Source: DAIDKA01 sp036498905 (GTDB lineage Bacteria; Pseudomonadota; Gammaproteobacteria; Steroidobacterales; Steroidobacteraceae). From it: DNA of 25,720 nucleotides. This document shows, piece after piece, positions 18,180 to 25,697 of the stretch. The translations under genes and the position numbers were made by a program. The notes beneath the pieces are model-generated. The model was given only the letters and a program-made list of their open reading frames with translations. It was not told the origin of the DNA and searched no databases. The stretch is from assembly GCA_036498905.1 (NCBI GenBank), contig DASYER010000137.1, forward strand, positions 1-25,720. Reading direction: 5' to 3'. Position 1 is the stretch's first letter. Every line of letters starts with the position of its first letter.

Positions 18180-18977
18180 TCAGTCCGCGGCATCATCCTC
18201 GGGGAAGCTCATGCCCACGGTGTTGAAGCCGGCGTCCACGTAAGTGACTTCCCCGGTGATGCCCGCGGCCAAGTCCGAGCACAGGAACGCGGCTGCGTTT
18301 CCGACATCCTCCAGCGTCACGTTCCGGCGCAGTGGCGCCGTCTGGGCGACACGAGCGAGCATTTTGCGAAACCCGGCGATGCCCGCCGCCGCGAGGGTCT
18401 TCACAGGCCCCGCGGAAATCGCGTTGACACGAATGCCCCGCGGACCCAGATCCGCGGCCAGGAAGCGCACGTTGGCCTCCAGGCTGGCCTTCGCCAATCC
18501 CATGACGTTGTAGCCGGGCAGGCTGCGCACGGCTCCCAGGTAGGACAGAGTGAGCACGGCGCCCTGGCGCCCGGCCATCAGCGGCGCCGCGCCACGGGTC
18601 AGCGCCGTCAGGCTGTAGCTGGAAATATCGTGTGCCATCTGGAAGGCCTCGCGCGAGGTGTTCTCGAGGAAACTGCCGGCGAGGGCTTCGCGCGGTGCAA
18701 ACGCCACGGCATGCACCAGAATGTCCAGTGAGCCCCATTCCTTGGCGATGAACGCGAAGGCGGCGTCGATGTCCGCATCGCGCGAAACATCCAGGGGCAG
18801 GGTGAGTGCGTTTAACGTCTGTGCCAGCGGCACGACCCGTTCCTTGAACTTGTCGTTGGCATAGGAGAGGGCGAGGGTGGCGCACTCACGCTGCATGGCC
18901 TGGGCGATGCCCCAGGCGATGGACCGGTCCGTGGCGACGCCGACAATGAGGGCGCGCTTGCCCGTGAGAAAACCCAT
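18180..18977 (-). CDS. fabI: FabI, NADH-dependent enoyl-ACP reductase
   Basis: This 265-residue short-chain dehydrogenase-type enzyme reduces trans-2-enoyl-ACP in the last step of each fatty-acid elongation cycle. The nucleotide-binding start MGFLTGKRALIVGVA is typical. Catalytic Tyr156 and Lys163 (YNVMGLAK), plus Tyr146 (LSYLGA), carry exactly the E. coli numbers. The segment HAVAFAP has Ala92 where E. coli FabI has Gly93, the triclosan-contact position; alanine occurs naturally there in some bacteria, so resistance is only a possibility. The ATG lies 4 nt after the mltD stop codon, so the two are probably cotranscribed. No strong ribosome-binding site is seen, which fits coupling to mltD. 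Confidence 0.96.
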   Translation of the reverse strand: MGFLTGKRALIVGVATDRSIAWGIAQAMQRECATLALSYANDKFKERVVPLAQTLNALTLPLDVSRDADIDAAFAFIAKEWGSLDILVHAVAFAPREALAGSFLENTSREAFQMAHDISSYSLTALTRGAAPLMAGRQGAVLTLSYLGAVRSLPGYNVMGLAKASLEANVRFLAADLGPRGIRVNAISAGPVKTLAAAGIAGFRKMLARVAQTAPLRRNVTLEDVGNAAAFLCSDLAAGITGEVTYVDAGFNTVGMSFPEDDAAD

Positions 18978-18981
18978 CGGT

Positions 18982-20634
18982 CTAAGGGGCGGAGGCGTGA
19001 ATGACGAGCTTCTGTCCCGGCAGCAGCTTGGTCTTGCTGAGGCGATTCCAGCTGGCCAGCTGTGCGACGCTCACGTGGTATTCCTGCGCGACGTGGAACA
19101 GGGTCTCACCGGCGTGGACAATATGGGTGAGGGCGTGACTGTCGGCGACCTGCGCCCTGGAACTGCCGGCGCGCGCGGCTTCCTCGTCGTCCACGCTGAC
19201 CTGCGCGGTGCCCGAGGCGGTGGCCAGGCGCAGGCGCTGGCCGGTGCGCAGGACCGCGTCCGGCTGCATGCCATTCATCAGTGCCAGTGCATTCACATCG
19301 ACGCCGTGCTTGTGTGCGATGGCCCACAGGGTCTCCCCGCGGCGCACGACGACTCGCGAACGCTGGCGGCGGGAACGATGCTCACGGCCGTCGACGAGCG
19401 CCGCCGCGCGCAAAGCCTTGGCCGGCAACAGGTTCGCTTCGGAAGGCACGTGCAGTGCGGTGCCGACCAGCAGGGCCCCTTTGGGCAGGTTGTTCAGTTC
19501 GCGCAGGTCCTGGGCGGTGGTGTGGAAGCGTCGGGCCACAAGATTCACTGTATCGCCCCGGCGCACGGCATAGGACTTGGTGTTCAGGCGCTGGTCATCG
19601 GTGAGCTGGATCACGCTGGTCCGGAAGGCTTCGGCGGTGTCGGCGGGAACCAGCAGCGAATAGGGGCCGGAGGGGTCGGTCGCCCAGCGGTGGAATGCCG
19701 GGTTCAGTTCATACAGTTCCGCATCCGTGAGGCCGGCAATTTCAGCGGCCACGTGCATCGATATCTGGCCCTTGGTGTCGACTTTGGCAAAGTAGGGCTG
19801 ATTCGGAATCTTGTTGAAGGACAGGCCGTAGCGTTCCGGATGGGCCACCACCCGCCCCATGGCGAGCAGCTTCGGCACGTAGGCGCGGGTTTCGGCCGGC
19901 AGCTTCAGGTTCCAGAAGTCGGTGGGCAGACCGGCCGCCTGATTGCGCGCCACGGCGCGCTCGACATTCATCTCGCCGCAGTTATAGGCGGCGATGGCCA
20001 GCAGCCAATCGCCGTTGAATTCGGTGTTCAGCGCCTGCAGGTAGTCCAGGGCAGCGCGCGTGGATTCCATGACGTCGCGGCGACCGTCATACCACCAGTC
20101 CTGCTTGAGGTTGTAGCGCGAACCGGTGCCGGGGATGAACTGCCACAGACCCGATGCGCTCGAATGCGAGTAGGCGTAAGGCTCGAATGCGCTTTCGACC
20201 ACCGGCAGCATCGCCAGCTCCAGCGGCATGCCGCGCGCCTCGAGCTCCGTGACGATGTGGTACAGGTACAGGTCCGCGCGGCTGAAGGCGCGACCCAGGT
20301 AGTCGGGATTGCCGGCATACCATTCCAGCTCGCGGTCGATGGCGGGGTGGTCCGAATCCGGAATTTTGAACCCGGCGCGGATCCGGTCGAACAGATCGCT
20401 GTAATCGGCCGGGCGCAGCGGCGGCTTCACCGCGGCCTGGGCAACCGGCGCGTCAGCGGTACTGGGCGCAGCTTCCGCGGGGCTGGAGGCCGTCTGGGTG
20501 ACGGGCAGGACCGCAACGGCTTCCAGCGCGATGGGCTCGGGTTGAACCATCGGTGGGGTGGAGCAGGCGGTCAGGGTGACAATCGCGCCGGTGATAAGGG
20601 TCTGAAGCGCTCGGCGCAGTACGTTCGAAGTCAA
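18982..20634 (-). CDS. mltD: MltD, membrane-bound lytic murein transglycosylase with three LysM domains
   Basis: This predicted outer-membrane lipoprotein cleaves peptidoglycan glycan strands. The TTG start at 20634 gives 550 residues and a lipoprotein signal ending LTAC, with Cys24. It is preferred because GAGGGA lies just upstream; in-frame GTG codons at 20649 and 20766 are alternatives. The transglycosylase domain spans about 121-231, with catalytic Glu147 (VVESAFEPYAYS), SGLWQFIPGTG and AIAAYNCGE. Three LysM peptidoglycan-binding repeats follow at about 355-396, 427-470 and 503-546. E. coli MltD has two LysM repeats, so one more is present here. In E. coli and Pseudomonas mltD sits beside gloB-yafS-rnhA-dnaQ; here gloB is missing. 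fabI follows 4 nt downstream. Confidence 0.93.
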   Translation of the reverse strand: MTSNVLRRALQTLITGAIVTLTACSTPPMVQPEPIALEAVAVLPVTQTASSPAEAAPSTADAPVAQAAVKPPLRPADYSDLFDRIRAGFKIPDSDHPAIDRELEWYAGNPDYLGRAFSRADLYLYHIVTELEARGMPLELAMLPVVESAFEPYAYSHSSASGLWQFIPGTGSRYNLKQDWWYDGRRDVMESTRAALDYLQALNTEFNGDWLLAIAAYNCGEMNVERAVARNQAAGLPTDFWNLKLPAETRAYVPKLLAMGRVVAHPERYGLSFNKIPNQPYFAKVDTKGQISMHVAAEIAGLTDAELYELNPAFHRWATDPSGPYSLLVPADTAEAFRTSVIQLTDDQRLNTKSYAVRRGDTVNLVARRFHTTAQDLRELNNLPKGALLVGTALHVPSEANLLPAKALRAAALVDGREHRSRRQRSRVVVRRGETLWAIAHKHGVDVNALALMNGMQPDAVLRTGQRLRLATASGTAQVSVDDEEAARAGSSRAQVADSHALTHIVHAGETLFHVAQEYHVSVAQLASWNRLSKTKLLPGQKLVIHASAP

Positions 20635-20865
20635 AGTCCGGTCCCTCACGAGGCAGATGGCATAGTCATCGGGCGGCCAGCGAGGGTAGTGGGACGCTGG
20701 GACGCTACATCGTCGTATGTTCGAAAGAATCTGTCGGTCTACCGTGGGACTTGCCCCCCGGGACACGAACGTACGTATTTCTGAGTTGGACTGTAACTGG
20801 TAACTTCACAAAATGGCTACTGTTAATTTGTCCCGTCTCACATAACTCACGGATACTTGCTCACC
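20635..20865. other. Divergent intergenic region between mltD and the yafS-like gene
   Basis: This 231-nt stretch should hold back-to-back promoters for mltD (leftward) and the yafS-rnhA-dnaQ group (rightward). The right half, from about 20775, is AT-richer. It contains a tandem GTAACT repeat (20793-20798 and 20800-20805) and a weak rightward pair TTGGAC/CAAAAT spaced 17 nt. No strong consensus promoter or RNA gene is seen. The upstream extension of the mltD frame to 20766 is unlikely to be translated. Confidence 0.35.
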
Positions 20866-21609
20866 GTGTCTGACCGCTCCACAGCCCTACGTGCTTTTTG
20901 GCAGTTGCCACTGGGTAAATCCCTTCTTACTGCCGAGGCTCAGCTTCTGGGCGAGGCGCTGGAGGACGTATTTGGCTGGGAATTCCTGCAGGTGGGCGCC
21001 TGGGGGGAGGGCCGTGAACTGCTGGCCGGCTGCCGCACCCGCCGCAAGATCGTCGTGGCCCCGACGGCCCTCAACGGTGAGGCCGACATCATTGCCAGGC
21101 CGTCCGCGCTGCCCATCGGCCGCGACAGCGTCGACGCGGTGCTGTTGCCCCATACCCTGGAGTTTGCCTCGGACCCCTATGCCATCGTTCGGGAGGTCGA
21201 TCGGGTGCTCTCCGGAGAGGGGCAGCTGGTGGTCCTGGGGTTCCAACCCTTCAGCCTGTGGGGCATACGGGCTCACGGCTCGCGCGCCGGGTTCCCACCG
21301 GGCATGCGCCGCATTCTGTCGGCCGGCCGGGTGCGCGAGTGGCTGGTGCTGCTGGGCTATGAAATCGTGGCGACGCGCGCCTATCTGCATTGCAATCCCT
21401 GGGGCAACGGCGCCGCCGCCCCGGCCGCGGTCACGGACCATTCGCCCCTGTTGCGCCGCAGCTGGTTCAACCCCCTGCCCGCCGGGGCCTGGATGCTGAA
21501 AGCCCGCAAACGCGTCCGTGCCCTGACCCCGATCCGTCCGCGCCTGCGCGAGAAGCAGCCCGCCGTCATTGGTCAGCTGGTGAAGCCGACCACGCGGCAG
21601 CAGCCTTAG
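20866..21609 (+). CDS. yafS: YafS-like SAM-dependent methyltransferase
   Basis: This 247-residue protein has the Rossmann-type methyltransferase pattern. The weak SAM-binding motif LQVGAWGEGR is at 41-50. The acidic strand region DSVDAVLLPHTLEF is at 87-100, and the REVDRVLSGEGQLVVLGF strand-helix unit at 109-126. The last stretch, and GFQPFSLWGIR, closely match E. coli YafS (GFNPISFMGLR), which also lies immediately before rnhA. The true substrate of YafS is not known. The GTG at 20866 is preferred (GGAT 11 nt upstream) over TTG at 20857. The stop codon is directly followed by the rnhA ATG, so translation is probably coupled. Confidence 0.85.
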   Translation: MSDRSTALRAFWQLPLGKSLLTAEAQLLGEALEDVFGWEFLQVGAWGEGRELLAGCRTRRKIVVAPTALNGEADIIARPSALPIGRDSVDAVLLPHTLEFASDPYAIVREVDRVLSGEGQLVVLGFQPFSLWGIRAHGSRAGFPPGMRRILSAGRVREWLVLLGYEIVATRAYLHCNPWGNGAAAPAAVTDHSPLLRRSWFNPLPAGAWMLKARKRVRALTPIRPRLREKQPAVIGQLVKPTTRQQP

Positions 21610-22074
21610 ATGGCGGCGGAACTCACCATCCACACCGACGGTGCCTGCCGCGGTAACCCGGGACCGGGCGGCTGGGGCGTGCTGCTGAGCTGGAACGACA
21701 CGCGCAAGGAGCTGTCCGGCGCGGAGCGCGCGACCACCAACAACCGTATGGAACTCACCGCCGCGATCATGGGTCTTGCTGCATTGAAGCGGCCGACCGT
21801 GGCCACGGTGCAGACCGACTCCCAGTACGTGATCAAGGGCATCACCGAATGGCTGCCCTCCTGGAAGGCGCGCGGCTGGCGCACCGCGGATCGCAAGCCG
21901 GTCAAGAATCAGGACCTGTGGGAGCGACTGGACCAGCTTGCCGGCCAGCACACGCTGCGCTGGCAATGGGTCAAGGGTCACTCGGGCGATCCGGGTAACG
22001 AACGCGTCGATGAACTCGCGAACCTCGCCATCGATGCGATGCGGGCTGAACTTACGCACTCGAAGGCGGTGTAA
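21610..22074 (+). CDS. rnhA: RNase HI
   Basis: This 154-residue endonuclease removes RNA from RNA-DNA hybrids, including R-loops and primers. The active-site residues Asp10 (HTDGACRGNPG), Glu48 (NRMELTAA), Asp70 (TDSQYV), His124 (VKGHSG) and Asp134 (ERVDELAN) carry the same numbers as in E. coli RNase HI. The basic handle region around WKARGW (85-90) is present. The ATG abuts the stop codon of the methyltransferase gene with no gap, and dnaQ follows after 4 nt. In E. coli rnhA and dnaQ are divergent; here they are in the same direction. Confidence 0.97.
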   Translation: MAAELTIHTDGACRGNPGPGGWGVLLSWNDTRKELSGAERATTNNRMELTAAIMGLAALKRPTVATVQTDSQYVIKGITEWLPSWKARGWRTADRKPVKNQDLWERLDQLAGQHTLRWQWVKGHSGDPGNERVDELANLAIDAMRAELTHSKAV

Positions 22075-22078
22075 GCGA

Positions 22079-22801
22079 ATGCGCCAGATCATCCTGGATA
22101 CTGAAACCACCGGCCTTGAGGCGGCTCAGGACCACCGCATCATCGAAATCGGCTGCCTCGAACTGGTCAGTCGCCGACCCACCGGCCGGCACTTTCACCG
22201 CTACCTCAATCCCGAGCGCGATATCGACGAGGGCGCCCTGGCGGTCCACGGCATCACCCGCGCGCGCCTGGAACCGGAACCGAAGTTCGCGCAGATCGCA
22301 GCGCAACTGGTGGAGTTCCTGCGCGGCGCCGAACTCATCATCCACAATGCGGCCTTCGATGTGGCCTTCCTGGACGCGGAGTTCGCGCGCCTGTCCGGGG
22401 AGCCGGTGACCGTGGCCTCGATTTGCACCGTGGTCGATTCGCTCAGCCTGGCGCGCCAGATGCACCCGGGGCAGCGCAATGGCCTGGACGCGCTGTGCAA
22501 GCGCTACAACGTCGACAATTCGGGGCGGCAGCTGCATGGCGCGCTGCTGGACGCGCAGCTGCTGGGCGAGGTGTACCTGGCCATGACCGGCGGGCAGGTC
22601 GCGCTGCGCCTGGGGGAGAGCGGCGCTGCCCAAAGCCGCGACGAGCGGGCGACCGACCGAGCGCTGGTGCGGCCGAGCGTGCCGTTGCGCGTCGTCACGG
22701 CGACGCCGGACGAGGAACTCGCGCACCAGGCCTTTCTGAAACTGATCGACAAGGCCAGCAAGGGCCGTTGTCTGTGGCTGACGGGTGCGGCCGGCAACTG
22801 A
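22079..22801 (+). CDS. dnaQ: DnaQ, DNA polymerase III epsilon (proofreading) subunit
   Basis: This 240-residue 3'-5' exonuclease proofreads for the replicative polymerase. The DEDDh active site is complete: Asp7 and Glu9 (LDTETTG), Asp94 (HNAAFDVAF), His153 and Asp158 (HGALLDAQLL). QVALRL (173-178) lies where the E. coli beta-clamp-binding motif is and fits the QxxLxL pattern. The C-terminal tail (about 185-240), expected to contact the alpha subunit, is present. The start at 22079 begins right at the conserved first strand, 4 nt after the rnhA stop; the open frame extends upstream into rnhA but is not needed. Confidence 0.96.
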   Translation: MRQIILDTETTGLEAAQDHRIIEIGCLELVSRRPTGRHFHRYLNPERDIDEGALAVHGITRARLEPEPKFAQIAAQLVEFLRGAELIIHNAAFDVAFLDAEFARLSGEPVTVASICTVVDSLSLARQMHPGQRNGLDALCKRYNVDNSGRQLHGALLDAQLLGEVYLAMTGGQVALRLGESGAAQSRDERATDRALVRPSVPLRVVTATPDEELAHQAFLKLIDKASKGRCLWLTGAAGN

Positions 22802-22811
22802 TGTGTGAAGC

Positions 22812-22843
22812 GCGTGCGAGTCGATTAGACTTGCGCCACGCTT
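22812..22843 (+). terminator. Possible terminator after dnaQ
   Basis: GCGTG-CGAGTC (22812-22822) can pair with GACTTG (22828-22833) and CACGC (22837-22841) around the loop GATTA, with a 3-nt bulge and one G-T pair. A short TTT run follows. This is an imperfect but plausible intrinsic terminator separating dnaQ from the aminotransferase gene. Confidence 0.4.
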
Positions 22844-22859
22844 TGCCACCGCGATAACG

Positions 22860-24032
22860 ATGTCCACCATGCAAGTACCCCTGCTGGATCTGAAGCCGCA
22901 GTACGCCAGCTTGAAGACCGAAGCCCTCGCGGCCATCGAAAGGGTTTGTGCGAGCCAAGGCTTCATCCTCGGCGCCGAGGTCACGAAGCTGGAGAAGGAT
23001 GTCGCCGCCTACAGTCAGTGCAAGTTCGGTATCGGGGTCTCCTCCGGCACTGATGCGCTGCTGCTGGCGCTGATGGCGCTGGAAATCGGACCTGGGCACG
23101 AGGTCATCACCAGCCCGTACACATTCTTTGCCACCGCCGGCACGATCGCGCGCATGGGTGCGCGGCCGACTTTCTGCGACATCGATCCGGTGACATTCAA
23201 TCTGGACCCTACCGCGGTCGAGACGTTTTTGACGCAGGGCTGCGCGGCGCGCGGCGGGGCGCTGGTGAACAAGGCCACGGGAGGCATCATCAAGGCGTTG
23301 ATGCCGGTGCACCTGTACGGCCAGGTCGCCGACATGCAGCCGCTGCTGAACCTGGCCCGCCGCCACGGCCTGAGCGTCATCGAGGATGCGGCGCAGGCGA
23401 TCGGTGCGGCGGATGCGCAGGGGCATCGGGCGGGCAGTCTCGGCGACATCGGCTGTCTGTCATTCTTCCCGACCAAGAACCTCGGCGCCTTCGGCGATGC
23501 CGGGATGTGCGTGACCCAGGACGCGAAGCTCGCCGAGCGCATGACCGTGCTGCGGGTTCACGGCGGCAAACCCAAGTACTATCACGCGCTGATCGGCGGC
23601 AATTTTCGTATCGATGAAATCCAGGCGGCCGTGCTGAATGTGAAGCTGCCGCATCTGGATGCGTGGACCGCCGCGCGCCAACGCAACGCGGCCTTCTATG
23701 ACGGCGCCTTTGCCCGGGCGAAGCTCACTGATGCGGTGCGCACTCCCTACGCCGTGCCGGGCGGCCGACACATCTACAACCAGTATGTGATCCGTGTGCG
23801 TGATCGCGACCGGCTGCGCCAGCATCTGACGCAACACCAGGTCGGATCGGAGATCTACTATCCGGTGCCGTTGCATCTGCAGCAATGCTTCGCCTACCTG
23901 GGTCATGCCGCCGGCGCATTTCCCCACTCCGAAGCGGCCGCGCTGGAGACGGTGGCGTTGCCGATCTATCCGGAACTGGCAGATGAACAACTGCAATACG
24001 TCGTCGACAACATCGCGGGGTTCTACGCATGA
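22860..24032 (+). CDS. DegT/DnrJ/EryC1/StrS-family sugar aminotransferase
   Basis: This 390-residue PLP enzyme probably transfers an amino group to a keto-sugar nucleotide, as in making 3- or 4-amino-dideoxy sugars for surface polysaccharides. The family start VPLLDLKPQY, the SSGTDALLLAL segment (61-71) and SPYTFFATAG (85-94) bind cofactor and substrate. IEDAAQAIGA includes Asp176. The PLP lysine is Lys206 in FFPTKNLGAFGDAG. The sequence is nearest to the dTDP-sugar 3-aminotransferase type (FdtB/QdtB/TylB-like) by pattern, but the exact sugar cannot be fixed. There is no clear ribosome-binding site. No other nucleotide-sugar gene lies in the window. It overlaps pgi by 4 nt (ATGA). Confidence 0.88.
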   Translation: MSTMQVPLLDLKPQYASLKTEALAAIERVCASQGFILGAEVTKLEKDVAAYSQCKFGIGVSSGTDALLLALMALEIGPGHEVITSPYTFFATAGTIARMGARPTFCDIDPVTFNLDPTAVETFLTQGCAARGGALVNKATGGIIKALMPVHLYGQVADMQPLLNLARRHGLSVIEDAAQAIGAADAQGHRAGSLGDIGCLSFFPTKNLGAFGDAGMCVTQDAKLAERMTVLRVHGGKPKYYHALIGGNFRIDEIQAAVLNVKLPHLDAWTAARQRNAAFYDGAFARAKLTDAVRTPYAVPGGRHIYNQYVIRVRDRDRLRQHLTQHQVGSEIYYPVPLHLQQCFAYLGHAAGAFPHSEAAALETVALPIYPELADEQLQYVVDNIAGFYA

Positions 24033-25618
24033 GCGGCACTCCCGGACCCCTGACGCCCATCTGGGGCGAAATCGCCGCGCACGAGTCGCGCCTGAGTGCG
24101 CTGCACACCCGGGACCTGTTCGCGCAGGATCCGGGTCGCTACGCGCGCTTCTCGCGCTCGAGCCTGGGCCTGTCGATGGATTTCTCGCGCCAGCGCATCG
24201 ACCAGGAGGCGCTGTACAAACTGTATGCGCTGGCCGATTTCGTGCACCTGCGCGATCGCATCGAGGGCATGTTCAAAGGCGAGCACATCAACCGCAGCGA
24301 GGACCGCGCCGTGCTGCACGTGGCCCTGCGTCAGCCCCGTAGCGGGGCGATCGGCGGCAGGGACATTGCAGCGCAGGTGATCGCCGAGCGTGATCGCATG
24401 CTGAGTTTCGCGCAAAGCGTGCGTGACGGCCGCATCGTCGGCAGCGCCGGCAAACCCTTCACCCTCATCGTCAATATCGGCATCGGCGGTTCGGACTTAG
24501 GGCCCGCGATGGCCGTGCTGGCTCTGGAGCAGTTCACCACCGGCGCGCCGCGCGTGGAGTTCGTCTCCAATGTCGACGGGTGCCACCTGTACGATGTGCT
24601 CAAGGATGCGGATGCCGCGACCACCCTGTTCATCGTCGCCTCCAAGACCTTCACCACGCTTGAGACGCTCACCAACGCCAAGACCGCGCGCGCCTGGCTG
24701 GTCGGCAAGCTCGGCGAAGGCGTCGTCACCTCACACTTCGCGGCCGTGTCCACCAACCACAAGGCCATGGACGCCTTCGGCGTGCACAAGGATTATCGCT
24801 TCCAGATGTGGGACTGGGTGGGTGGTCGCTATTCGATGTGGTCATCGATCGGCGTCGCCTTAGGCATCGCCATCGGCAAGACGAATTTCGAGCAGTTCCT
24901 CGCCGGGGCGAATGCGATGGATGAGCATTTCCGCACCACGGAGTGGGCGGACAACCTGCCGGTGCTGATGGGCCTGATCGGAGTGTGGAACATCAATTTC
25001 CGCAAACTTCCGACCCTGGCCGTGCTGCCCTATGACGACCGGCTCAAGCGTCTGTCCGCCTACATGCAGCAGCTGGAAATGGAGAGCAACGGCAAGTCCG
25101 TCACCCAGGACGGCGAGCGCATCAGCTGGGAGACGGCGGCGGTGATCTGGGGAGAACCCGGCAGCAATGCCCAGCATTCGTTCTTTCAGCTGCTGCACCA
25201 GGGCACGATGCGCGCCGCGCTGGACTTCATCGCGCCGGTGAACTCCTCCTGTGGTGACCAGCACCATCAGAATCTGGCCCTGGCCAACTGTCTGGCGCAG
25301 GCCGAAGCGTTCATGAACGGTCAGAACGGCCCCGACATTCCGCCGCAGAAGGTGCATGTCGGTGACCGGCCCAGCACACTCATTCTGTTCAGCCGCCTGG
25401 ATCCCATGACTTTGGGAAAACTGGTCGCGCTGTATGAACACAAGGTGTTCACGCAGGGCGTGATCTGGGGCGTGAACTCGTTTGACCAGTGGGGCGTGGA
25501 GCTGGGGAAGAAGCTGGCGGAGGGGCTGATACCGGCCGTGAAGGACCCAACCGGTGTTCACAACGCGACGCCGGCGGTCACGAAGCTGCTGGCGACCGTT
25601 GCGAAGTGGCGCGCCTGA
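24029..25618 (+). CDS. pgi: Glucose-6-phosphate isomerase
   Basis: This 529-residue cytoplasmic enzyme interconverts glucose 6-phosphate and fructose 6-phosphate. The phosphate-binding segment NIGIGGSDLGP (149-159) and VASKTFTT (203-210) are present. Active-site residues match the family: Arg267 (VGGRYSMWS), Glu352 (MESNGK), His390 (QLLHQGT) and Lys494 (WGVELGKKL). Length is slightly below E. coli Pgi (549). Its start overlaps the stop of the aminotransferase gene in ATGA, so it is probably translated from the same message. This ties hexose-phosphate supply to the amino-sugar step, at least in expression. Confidence 0.97.
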   Translation: MSGTPGPLTPIWGEIAAHESRLSALHTRDLFAQDPGRYARFSRSSLGLSMDFSRQRIDQEALYKLYALADFVHLRDRIEGMFKGEHINRSEDRAVLHVALRQPRSGAIGGRDIAAQVIAERDRMLSFAQSVRDGRIVGSAGKPFTLIVNIGIGGSDLGPAMAVLALEQFTTGAPRVEFVSNVDGCHLYDVLKDADAATTLFIVASKTFTTLETLTNAKTARAWLVGKLGEGVVTSHFAAVSTNHKAMDAFGVHKDYRFQMWDWVGGRYSMWSSIGVALGIAIGKTNFEQFLAGANAMDEHFRTTEWADNLPVLMGLIGVWNINFRKLPTLAVLPYDDRLKRLSAYMQQLEMESNGKSVTQDGERISWETAAVIWGEPGSNAQHSFFQLLHQGTMRAALDFIAPVNSSCGDQHHQNLALANCLAQAEAFMNGQNGPDIPPQKVHVGDRPSTLILFSRLDPMTLGKLVALYEHKVFTQGVIWGVNSFDQWGVELGKKLAEGLIPAVKDPTGVHNATPAVTKLLATVAKWRA

Positions 25619-25697
25619 TCCGGTGGGCCCCGCGGGCGCCGTATGAAAGTGAAGAGATGACTTCGGTTACCCTATCGGAAGACCTACTTCGGAAATC

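Noticed and set aside
18877..20784. A 635-codon open frame antisense to mltD
   Set aside because: The minus strand encodes a clear transglycosylase with LysM repeats and a lipoprotein signal. The opposite frame is Gly/Val/Gln-rich shadow sequence.
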